From the NCBI GenBank assembly GCA_019635275.1, contig JAHBZV010000022.1, positions 1-45,643 of the forward strand: a stretch of DNA of 45,643 nucleotides, in the 5' to 3' direction. Position 1 is the first letter of the stretch, and the number at the start of each line of letters is the position of its first letter. The notes beneath the pieces were generated by a model. That model was not told the DNA's origin, made no database searches, and saw nothing but the letters and a program-made list of their open reading frames with translations. Source of the DNA: Burkholderiaceae bacterium (GTDB lineage: Bacteria; Pseudomonadota; Gammaproteobacteria; Burkholderiales; Burkholderiaceae_E). A program made the translations under genes and the position numbers. Below are positions 9,340 to 17,020 of this stretch, one piece after another.

Positions 9340-11942
9340 CCGGGTCCTCCGTCACCGGGGTCGCCTCGGCGCGCGCGCGTCCCGGCGACGGCCGGCTCGC
9401 GCTGCTCGGCTGGCTGTGGCGCGCGCAGGCCCACGCGCAACCCGGGCGGGCGTTGACGGCGGTCTTCGCGATCGCCGTCGGCGTCGCGCTGGCGCTCGCG
9501 ATTCACCTGGTCAACCGGTCGGCGCTCGAGGAGTTCGCGACGGCGATGTCGACCGTCAACGGCGAGGCGCAAGCGCAGGTCGCCGCGCGCGCCGGCAGCT
9601 TCGACGAAGCGCTGTATGCGCGGCTGGCCGCCGACGCGGGCGGCGCGTCGGTGAGCCCGGTGATCGACGCGACGTTCGCGATCGCCGACCGACCCGCCGC
9701 GACGCTGCGCGTGATCGGGCTCGACGTGTTCCGCGCTGCCGACGTGACGCCGGCGCTGCTGCCGGCCGCGAGCGCGACCGAAAACGCCGGCGCCGCATCG
9801 CCGCTCTTTGCCGACGACACGGTCTTCCTGTCGAACGCCGCGCTGTCGACGCTCGGCCTCGCCGAAGGCGACACGCTGAGGCTGCGCGTCGGCACCCGCG
9901 TAGTCGCGCTGCGCATCGCGGGCAACCTGCCCGGAGTCGCGGCCGGACAACGGCTCGCCGTCATGGACCTCGGCGCGATGCAGTGGCGCCTGGGCTGGCT
10001 CGGCCGTCTTTCGCGGCTCGACCTGCGCTTTCCCGACGGCAGCGATCTGTCGCGCATCCGCGCTCGCTGGGAGGCCCGCCTGCCGCCGGACGCCGCCTGG
10101 ACCGCGCCCGACGCGAGCCGCCAGCGCATGTCGAACCTCTCGCGCGCGTATCGCGTGAACCTGAGCATGCTCGCGCTGGTCGCGCTGTTCACCGGCGGCT
10201 TCATCGTCTACGCGACGCTGGCGCTCGGCGTCGCCCGCCAGCAGCGCGAACTGGCGCTGTTGGGCGTGCTCGGCGCGCGCTCGCGGCTCGTCGTCGCGCA
10301 GGTGCTCGGCCAGGGGTTGCTGCTAGGGGCCGCCGGCGCGGCGCTCGGCGCGCTCGCAGGCATCGGCCTGGCCCGCGCGCTGCTGGCGTGGGTCGGCGGC
10401 GACCTCGGCGGCGGCTACTTCGCGGGCAGCCGTCCTGCGCTGGCGATCGACGCACCGTCGCTGCTCGCCTTCTTCTCCGCCGGCGTGTTCACCGCGCTGC
10501 TGGGCGCGCTGGTGCCGGCGCTCGCGGTGAGCCGCATGCCGGGCGCCCGCGCGCTGCGCGCAGGCAGCGTCGAGGAAACGCTTCGGGTACGAGGCGGCCT
10601 GGCCGGGGTGGCGTGGCCGATCGCGTGCTTCGCACTGGGCGCGGTGGCGCTGGCCCTGCCACCGGTCGACGGCCTGCCCTGGCCTTCCTACGCGGCGATC
10701 GCCGCCTGGCTCACTGGCGGCATCGCACTGGTACCGCGGGTCGTGGCGGCGTGCTCGCGCGTCCTCGCGCGGATCGCCTCGACGCGTGCCGCCGGGCCGA
10801 TCGCGTGGCTGGCCGCGCACCGGCTGCACGGCGCACCCGCGAGCGCGTCGGCCGCGATGTCTGGGATCGTCGCGAGCGTCGCGCTGGCGAGCGCGATGGC
10901 AATCATGGTGTCGAGCTTTCGCGACTCGGTCGACCGCTGGCTCGCCGTCGTGCTTCCCGCCGATGCCTACCTGCGCATCGCCAGCGGCGCGGCCAGCGCG
11001 GCAATCGATCCCGCACTCCGGGAACGGCTCGCCCGCGCGCCGGGCGTCGCGCGCGCCGAGTTCTCCAGGAATCTCGAACTGACGCTGGACACGTCGCGCC
11101 CGCCGCTGGTGCTGATCGCGCGCCCGCTGGACCCGCAGCACCCCGAGCGGCGGCTGGCGATCACCGGCGAGCTGCACGCGACGCCGCCCGGCGAGGTCGC
11201 GGTCTACGTGAGCGAGGCAGCGTCCGACCTGCATGGCTGGGCTCCGGGGCGTCGCATCGAGCTTCCTCTGCCGTCGGCGGCGACGCAGCGCTTCTTCGTC
11301 GCCGGGGTCTGGCGCGACTACGCGCGCCAGCACGGTGCGGTGGTGCTCGACGCGGCCGACTATCGCGCACTGACCGGCGACACGTCGGCCAGCGACGTCG
11401 CGCTGTGGTTCGACGGGACGCAGCCGCCCGCCGCGGCGATCGCGCGGCTGCGCGACTCGCTGTCGGACGTCGCGGGGCTCGAGCTGCGCGCCACCGGCGA
11501 GCTGCGCGCGCTGTCGCTGCGAATCTTCGATCGGAGCTTCGCGGTCACCTACGCGCTCGAGGCGATCGCGATCCTGGTCGCGCTGTTCGGCGTCGCGTCG
11601 GCATGGGCCGCGGAGGGGCTGGCGCGCGCGCGCGAGTTCGGCGTGCTGCGCCACCTCGGGCTTCGCAGGCGCGAGGTGGCGTCGCTGTTCGCCGTCGAAG
11701 CGACGCTTCAGATCGGCATCGCGACCGCCTGGGGAACGCTGCTCGGGGCGACGATCGCGATGGTCCTGATCCACCGCGTCAATCCGCAGTCGTTCCACTG
11801 GACCATGGAGGTCTCCTGGCCGGGGGGCCTGCTGGCGCTCGCGGCGACAGCGCTGCTCGCGCTCGGCGTCGGCGCAGCAGTGCTCGCGGCGCGCTCGGCG
11901 ATGTCCGACGCGCCGGTGCGCGCGCTGCGGGAGGACTGGTGA
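9336..11942 (+). CDS. ABC transporter permease with two FtsX domains
   Basis: An 868-residue inner-membrane protein starting at GTG 9336. It has an N-terminal helix (about residues 38-56), a MacB-like periplasmic domain, a three-helix FtsX domain (about residues 270-405), further helices and a second periplasmic domain, then a second FtsX domain (about 735-860). The motif VARQQRELALLGVLGARSR in the first half and ARAREFGVLRHLGLRRREVA in the second are the paired cytoplasmic coupling loops. It overlaps the ATPase upstream and the lipocalin-like gene downstream by four bases each. Homologues move lipids, lipoproteins or peptides across or out of the inner membrane; the substrate here is unknown. 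Confidence 0.87.
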   Translation: MTGSSVTGVASARARPGDGRLALLGWLWRAQAHAQPGRALTAVFAIAVGVALALAIHLVNRSALEEFATAMSTVNGEAQAQVAARAGSFDEALYARLAADAGGASVSPVIDATFAIADRPAATLRVIGLDVFRAADVTPALLPAASATENAGAASPLFADDTVFLSNAALSTLGLAEGDTLRLRVGTRVVALRIAGNLPGVAAGQRLAVMDLGAMQWRLGWLGRLSRLDLRFPDGSDLSRIRARWEARLPPDAAWTAPDASRQRMSNLSRAYRVNLSMLALVALFTGGFIVYATLALGVARQQRELALLGVLGARSRLVVAQVLGQGLLLGAAGAALGALAGIGLARALLAWVGGDLGGGYFAGSRPALAIDAPSLLAFFSAGVFTALLGALVPALAVSRMPGARALRAGSVEETLRVRGGLAGVAWPIACFALGAVALALPPVDGLPWPSYAAIAAWLTGGIALVPRVVAACSRVLARIASTRAAGPIAWLAAHRLHGAPASASAAMSGIVASVALASAMAIMVSSFRDSVDRWLAVVLPADAYLRIASGAASAAIDPALRERLARAPGVARAEFSRNLELTLDTSRPPLVLIARPLDPQHPERRLAITGELHATPPGEVAVYVSEAASDLHGWAPGRRIELPLPSAATQRFFVAGVWRDYARQHGAVVLDAADYRALTGDTSASDVALWFDGTQPPAAAIARLRDSLSDVAGLELRATGELRALSLRIFDRSFAVTYALEAIAILVALFGVASAWAAEGLARAREFGVLRHLGLRRREVASLFAVEATLQIGIATAWGTLLGATIAMVLIHRVNPQSFHWTMEVSWPGGLLALAATALLALGVGAAVLAARSAMSDAPVRALREDW

Positions 11943-13072
11943 GCGCGCTCGCGAACGCTGCGCGCAGGCACCTGCTCGCGGCGCTGGCGCTGTGCGTGGG
12001 CACCGCACGCGCGGGTGGTGCAACGCGCCCGACCGGCGCGGCCGCCGACGCTGCCTTCTATCCGCCCATCGAGCGGGGCGCGGCGCTCGTCTTTCCGCGC
12101 GACCACGGCGCGCACCCCGCCTGGCGCACCGAGTGGTGGTACCTGACCGGCTGGCTTCGCCGCCTCGACGGCCCGCATCGCGGGCAAGCGCTCGGCGTGC
12201 AGGTCACCTTCTTCCGTTCGCGCACGCGCCACGACGCCGCGAACCCCAGCCGCTTCGCGCCGACCCAGCTGCTGCTCGCACACGCCACGCTCGCCTTGCC
12301 CGAACGCGGGCGGCTGCTGCACGCGCAGCGCGCCGCGCGCGAGGGGTTCGGGCTGGCCGGCGCGTCGGTGCACGACACCGACGTGCACGTCGGACGGTGG
12401 TCGCTCGGGCGCGACGCCGACGATCGCTACCGCGCCCGCATCGAAGACCGGCAGTTCTCGCTGGCGCTCGAGGCCGCGCCCCAGGGCCCGCCGGCGCTGC
12501 AGGGCGATCGGGGCTTCTCGCGCAAGGGCCCGGCCGAGCGGCAGGCGAGCCGGTACTACAGCCGGCCGCAGCTGCGCACGACCGGCGAGTTCCGCATCGA
12601 CGGCGCGCGCGTCGGCGTCGAGGGTGTCGCCTGGCTCGACCACGAGTGGTCCAGCGAGATCCTCGATGCCGCCGCCGACGGATGGGACTGGGTCGGCCTG
12701 AACCTCGACGACGGCTCGGCGCTGGCCGCGTTCAGGATCCGGCGCCGCGACGGCGGTGTCGCGTGGTCGTATGCGCGCTGGTTCGCGCCGGGCGGTGCGG
12801 CGCCCTCCATGCCCGATCCGGCCGTGCGCTTCGTGCCGTCGCGCAGCTGGACCTCGCCGCGCACGGGCGCGCGCTATCCGGTGGCGATGCGGCTCGAGGT
12901 GGGGGCGCGCACGCTCGAGCTCGAGCCGCTCTTCGACGACCAGGAGCTCGACGCGCGCGCCAGCACCGGCACGATCTACTGGGAGGGTGCGGTGCGCGTG
13001 CTCGAGGCCGGCCGCGAGGTCGGGCGAGGCTACCTCGAGCTGACCGGCTACGCGGGCGCGCTGCGCCTGTAG
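11939..13072 (+). CDS. AttH/CrtC-like lipocalin-fold exported protein
   Basis: A 377-residue protein from a GTG start at 11939, overlapping the permease stop by four bases. Residues 1-25 look like a signal peptide (MSALANAARRHLLAALALCV, then GTARAG). The family signatures of AttH/hydroxyneurosporene-synthase-like proteins are present: RTEWWYLTG at residues 63-71 and AWLDHEWSSE at 231-240, the latter with the acidic and His residues thought to be catalytic in carotenoid 1,2-hydratases. Known members sit beside an FtsX permease and ATPase, as here. A carotenoid role is unlikely because no carotenoid genes are seen. I infer a periplasmic or outer-membrane protein acting on a lipid-like molecule handled by the transporter. 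Confidence 0.8.
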   Translation: MSALANAARRHLLAALALCVGTARAGGATRPTGAAADAAFYPPIERGAALVFPRDHGAHPAWRTEWWYLTGWLRRLDGPHRGQALGVQVTFFRSRTRHDAANPSRFAPTQLLLAHATLALPERGRLLHAQRAAREGFGLAGASVHDTDVHVGRWSLGRDADDRYRARIEDRQFSLALEAAPQGPPALQGDRGFSRKGPAERQASRYYSRPQLRTTGEFRIDGARVGVEGVAWLDHEWSSEILDAAADGWDWVGLNLDDGSALAAFRIRRRDGGVAWSYARWFAPGGAAPSMPDPAVRFVPSRSWTSPRTGARYPVAMRLEVGARTLELEPLFDDQELDARASTGTIYWEGAVRVLEAGREVGRGYLELTGYAGALRL

Positions 13073-13102
13073 CGCCGACCCTCGTTCGCAGGCTGACTCG
13101 AG

Positions 13103-14308
13103 CTATCGACCCTCGACCGCCGCCACCCGCGCCCCCGGCCACGCCAGCAGCGCGGCCCCCGCGAGGCTCGCGAGGCCCGCGAACGCCCCCACCGCGGGAA
13201 ACCCGAAGCGCTCGAACAGCAGCACCGCCGGCGGCGAGAACAGCGTGACGCCGAGGTAGGTCGCGCCGCTCAACATCGCGGTCACCACGCCGCGCAGCTC
13301 GGGGATCTGCTCGGTGGCGAGCGACGTGATCGCGGTGAAGAACACGCCCTGCACGCATCCCCAGGCGATCACGCCGGGCACCAGCAGCGCCGGCGTGCCG
13401 ACCAGCCACGGCAGCCCCGACAGCACAAGGCCCAGCGCGGCCAGCGAGGCGACGGCGCTGCGCGTCTTGCCGAAGCGATCGATCAGGCGCCCGTTCAGCG
13501 TGACGATCAGCAGGCCCACGCCGTACGCGGCGATGGCAAGGCCGGCCGGTGCTGCGCCCCAGTCGTTGGCGCGGCGCATCTCGCTGCCGAGGAACGCGTA
13601 GACGGCATAGAAGGCGCCCATGTCGATGCCGTTGACGGCCAGCACGACCAGCGTCGCGCGGTGCGACGCGACGCGACGCAGGCTGGGGCCCACCGGAAGC
13701 TCGGCGGCCGCCGAGCTGTCCGCGCCAGCGCCGGGCCTGGGCGCGAACGCCAGCAGCGCTGCCGTGAGCAGCGCCGCCGCAGCCAGTGCGCCGAACGCGG
13801 CCTGCCACCCGATCGTTTGCGACGCGATCGCCATCAGCGGCACCACCAGCAGGATCGCGATCGACCAGCCGCTGACGATCCGGCCCATCACCTGCCCGCG
13901 ATGCGCGAAGCTCGACAGGTCGCCCGCATACGCGTAGGTGGCAGGGATCACCGCGCCGGTCGCCGCGCCGGCGAGCAGCGTGAGCGCGAGCAGCGCGTCG
14001 AAGCGACGCGTCCACCCGGCCAGCAGCCAGACCAGCGCGAACAGCAGCAACCCGGCAACGATCACGCGCGCCCGCGGCAGGCGCCGCGCGAGCAGCCCGA
14101 CCGTCGGCGCCACGATGGCCATCGACAGGCTGTAGACGCCGATCAGCCGTCCCGCGCGCGCCGGCGCGATGCCGAAGGCCGCCGCGATGTCCGACAGCAG
14201 CGGCGAGATCGCGAAGATGGTCGCACCCACCGTCGCGACGGCTGCGGTCAGGCCGGCGAGCAGCAGCGGATACCGGTCGGCGCTGGTCGAGCCGGCTGCG
14301 CCGGGCAT
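13103..14308 (-). CDS. MFS transporter (drug/arabinose-efflux-like)
   Basis: A 401-residue major facilitator with about twelve hydrophobic helices and a short central loop (about residues 195-212). The loop between helices 2 and 3 carries the MFS signature in the form GLLARRLPRARVIVAG, and a related GRLIDRFGKTRS appears in the second half. It lies 25 bases downstream of gspF on the same strand, so it may be read through from the secretion operon, but no role in secretion is implied. It converges on the AttH-like gene with a 30-base gap. The substrate cannot be told from sequence. Confidence 0.8.
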   Translation of the reverse strand: MPGAAGSTSADRYPLLLAGLTAAVATVGATIFAISPLLSDIAAAFGIAPARAGRLIGVYSLSMAIVAPTVGLLARRLPRARVIVAGLLLFALVWLLAGWTRRFDALLALTLLAGAATGAVIPATYAYAGDLSSFAHRGQVMGRIVSGWSIAILLVVPLMAIASQTIGWQAAFGALAAAALLTAALLAFAPRPGAGADSSAAAELPVGPSLRRVASHRATLVVLAVNGIDMGAFYAVYAFLGSEMRRANDWGAAPAGLAIAAYGVGLLIVTLNGRLIDRFGKTRSAVASLAALGLVLSGLPWLVGTPALLVPGVIAWGCVQGVFFTAITSLATEQIPELRGVVTAMLSGATYLGVTLFSPPAVLLFERFGFPAVGAFAGLASLAGAALLAWPGARVAAVEGR

Positions 14309-14333
14309 CGCGTTCTCCTCGTGAGCGGCGCGC

Positions 14334-15545
14334 TCAGCGCACCAGCTGGTTGATCTCGATGATCGGCAGCATCACCGCGAGGACGATGACGAGCACGACC
14401 GCGCCCATCAGCAGGATGAGCAGCGGCTCGAGCAGGCTGGTGAGCGTGAGCGCGCGCCGCTCGGTCTCCTGCGACAGCGTGGTCGCGGTCCGCTCGAGCA
14501 TCTGCGGCAGCTCGCCGGTAGCCTCGCCGCTGGCGATCATGTGGATCATCATCGGCGGGAACTGCCCGCCCGCCTTCAGCGCGCGCGACAGCGGCGACCC
14601 TTCCCTCACCCGCGAGATCGCGTCCTGCACGTTCGTCTTCATCGACTCGTTCGACAGCGTGCGCGCGCCGGCCTCGAGCGCGCGGATCAGCGGTACGCCG
14701 CTGTTCGTGAGGATGCCCAGGGTCGACGCGAAGCGCGCGGTGTTCAGGCCGCGGATCAGCCTGCCGGCGATCGGCATCGCCAGCATCCGGCGATCCCAGG
14801 ACAGGCGGAACGTCGGCGCGCGCAGCGCGAGGCGGAAGGCGACGAAGGCCGCGACCAGCAGCGCAAGGAGCCACAGCCCCCACTCGCGCACGAAGTCCGA
14901 CGTGGCGATCAGCGCGACGGTGAGGAAAGGCAGCTGCTGGCGGGTTTGCGTGAACACGCCGACCACCTGCGGCACGACGTAGGTGAGCAGTGCGATGATC
15001 ACCAGCGTCGCCACCACGGTGACGATCGCCGGATACGTGAACGCGAGCATGATCCGCTGCGACAGCGCGGTACGCGACTCGACGTAGTCGGCCAGCCGGT
15101 TCATCACCAGCGCCAGGTCGCCCGACTGCTCGCCCGCCGCGACCAGCGCCCGGTAGACGTCGGGGAAGTCGCGCGGATACTTCGCCAGCGCCTGCGCGAG
15201 CGTCTGCCCGCCGATCACTTCGCTGCGCACCGCCGCGAAGCGGTCGCGCACCGTGTTGCGGTCGGCCTGCTCGACCACGGCGTTGAGCGCCTGCTCGATC
15301 GGCAGGCGCGCCGACAGCAGGCTCGCCAACTGGCGCGTGGCGAGCGCGAGTTCCGCCGCCCCCAGCTTGCCGGTGAGCACGCGCAAGCCCGCGCTCGCGC
15401 CGCTCGGCTGGACCGGGCTCAGCTCGAGCGGCGTGAGCCCGCGCTCGCGCAGCAGGTTTCGCGCGTGCCGGGGCGAATCGGCGTCGATGATTCCGCGCGC
15501 GAGCTGGCCCGAAGGCTCGGCGGCTTCGTAGCGGTAGGCCGGCAC
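14334..15545 (-). CDS. gspF: type II secretion inner-membrane platform protein GspF
   Basis: Polytopic platform protein of the type II secretion system, 403 residues, the usual length. The N-terminal MPAYRYEAAEPSGQLARGII and the two repeated GspF domains, each with a transmembrane hairpin, are clear. Conserved segments include LARQLA-type TRQLASLLSARLPIEQAL in the first repeat and RFASTLGILTNSGVPLIRAL in the second, with the C-terminal PLLILLMGAVV helix. It sits at the end of the gsp run, 24 bases after gspE, and contacts GspE and GspL in the assembled machine. Confidence 0.95.
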   Translation of the reverse strand: MPAYRYEAAEPSGQLARGIIDADSPRHARNLLRERGLTPLELSPVQPSGASAGLRVLTGKLGAAELALATRQLASLLSARLPIEQALNAVVEQADRNTVRDRFAAVRSEVIGGQTLAQALAKYPRDFPDVYRALVAAGEQSGDLALVMNRLADYVESRTALSQRIMLAFTYPAIVTVVATLVIIALLTYVVPQVVGVFTQTRQQLPFLTVALIATSDFVREWGLWLLALLVAAFVAFRLALRAPTFRLSWDRRMLAMPIAGRLIRGLNTARFASTLGILTNSGVPLIRALEAGARTLSNESMKTNVQDAISRVREGSPLSRALKAGGQFPPMMIHMIASGEATGELPQMLERTATTLSQETERRALTLTSLLEPLLILLMGAVVLVIVLAVMLPIIEINQLVR

Positions 15546-15569
15546 GATGCGTGGGGGGCGGCCGCGCGG

Positions 15570-17009
15570 TCAGTCGCGCGTCACGCGCACGACCTCGTCG
15601 GCCGACGTGACACCGGCCTCGACCCAGCGGCGACCGTCGTCGCGCATCGACAGCATGCCGCCGCGCAGCGCCGCCGCGCGGATCTCGGTCTCGGCCGCGT
15701 TGCGGTGAATGAGTCCGCGGATCTCGTCATCGACGGTGAACAGTTCGTAGATGCCGGTGCGGCCCTGGAAGCCGGTCCGGTTGCATGATAGGCAGCCCAC
15801 CGCGCGCCAGCCGCCGGTGACCGGATCGGGTTGCCGGCATTGCGTGCACAGCTTGCGCACCAGCCGCTGCGCGACCACGCCGAGCAGCGACGACGACAGC
15901 AGGAACGGCTCGATCCCCATGTCGATCAGCCGGGTGACCGCCGAGACGGCGTCGTTCGTGTGCAGCGTAGCCAGCACGAGGTGGCCGGTCAGCGACGCCT
16001 GCACTGCGATCTGCGCGGTCTCGAGGTCGCGGATCTCGCCGATCATCACGACGTCGGGATCCTGCCGCAGGATCGAGCGCAGCGCCTTCGCGAAGGTCAT
16101 GTCGATGCGCGCGTTGACCTGCGTCTGGCCGATGCCCTCGAGGTCGTACTCGATCGGATCCTCGACCGTGAGGATGTTGGTCGTCGACGAGTCGAGCCGC
16201 CCGAGCGCGGCGTACAGGGTGGTGGTCTTGCCCGAGCCGGTCGGCCCGGTCACGAGCACGATGCCGTGCGGCTGGTGGACGAGCCGGTCGAATGCCGTCA
16301 GCGTGCCGGGGCTCATGCCCAGCTTGGCGAGGTCGAGCCGGCCGGCTTCCTTGTCGAGCAGCCGCAGCACCGCACGCTCGCCGTGCCCGGTCGGCAGCGT
16401 CGAGACGCGCACGTCCATCGGCCGCCCGCCGATGCGCAGCGTGATGCGGCCGTCCTGGGGCAAGCGCTTCTCGGCGATGTCGAGCTGCGCCATGATCTTG
16501 ATCCGCGAGATGAGCGCCGCGTGCAACTCGCGGCGCGGACGGACCACGTCGCGCAGCGTACCGTCGATGCGGAAGCGCACCAGCGAGGTCGTCTCGAACG
16601 GCTCGATGTGGATGTCCGACGCGCCGTCGCGGCTCGCCTGCGTGAGCAGCGCGTTGATCATCCGGATGATCGGCGCGTCGTCCTCGGCCTCGAGCAGGTC
16701 CTCGATCTTCGGGATGTCCTGCAGCAGGCGCGAGAGGTCGAGATCGCTCTCCACCTCGTCGACCACCGACGCGGCCGACCCCTCCTGCTGCGAATATGCA
16801 CGCGAGATCGCCGCGGCGAGTTCGGCTTCGGGCTTGTGCACGGTGACCAGCCGCAGCGGCAGCGTGCGCGAGAGCTCGGCCAGCGCCTGGCGCGGCGTTC
16901 GATCGCCGATCCACACCTCGACCGCGTCGCCCGACACGCCGGTGACGAGCACCTGGTGCGTGCGGGCGAATCCGTAGGGAACGTAGCGGGCCGGCGAGAC
17001 GGTGGCCAT
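15570..17009 (-). CDS. gspE: type II secretion ATPase GspE
   Basis: Cytoplasmic hexameric ATPase that drives pseudopilus assembly, 479 residues from ATG 17009, which lies 11 bases after the gspD stop. The N1/N2 domains precede Walker A GPTGSGKTTT, the Asp box near TVEDPIEYDLEGIGQ, Walker B VMIGEIRDLETA and the His box ATLHTNDA. A zinc-binding element is present as CTQC then CLSC, but the span between the two pairs is short (about 14 residues against about 30 in many GspE), so the zinc subdomain is compact here. Confidence 0.95.
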   Translation of the reverse strand: MATVSPARYVPYGFARTHQVLVTGVSGDAVEVWIGDRTPRQALAELSRTLPLRLVTVHKPEAELAAAISRAYSQQEGSAASVVDEVESDLDLSRLLQDIPKIEDLLEAEDDAPIIRMINALLTQASRDGASDIHIEPFETTSLVRFRIDGTLRDVVRPRRELHAALISRIKIMAQLDIAEKRLPQDGRITLRIGGRPMDVRVSTLPTGHGERAVLRLLDKEAGRLDLAKLGMSPGTLTAFDRLVHQPHGIVLVTGPTGSGKTTTLYAALGRLDSSTTNILTVEDPIEYDLEGIGQTQVNARIDMTFAKALRSILRQDPDVVMIGEIRDLETAQIAVQASLTGHLVLATLHTNDAVSAVTRLIDMGIEPFLLSSSLLGVVAQRLVRKLCTQCRQPDPVTGGWRAVGCLSCNRTGFQGRTGIYELFTVDDEIRGLIHRNAAETEIRAAALRGGMLSMRDDGRRWVEAGVTSADEVVRVTRD

Positions 17010-17020
17010 GGGGTCGGCGC

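Noticed and set aside
9416-11938. A long Arg-rich in-frame extension in front of the AttH-like gene
   Set aside because: It runs inside the permease gene in another frame. The GTG at 11939 with a signal peptide and a four-base overlap is the natural start.
11939-13072. Carotenoid 1,2-hydratase (CrtC) as the name of the lipocalin-like protein
   Set aside because: No carotenoid or photosynthesis genes accompany it, and it has a signal peptide and an FtsX-type transporter, which fits AttH-like proteins better.
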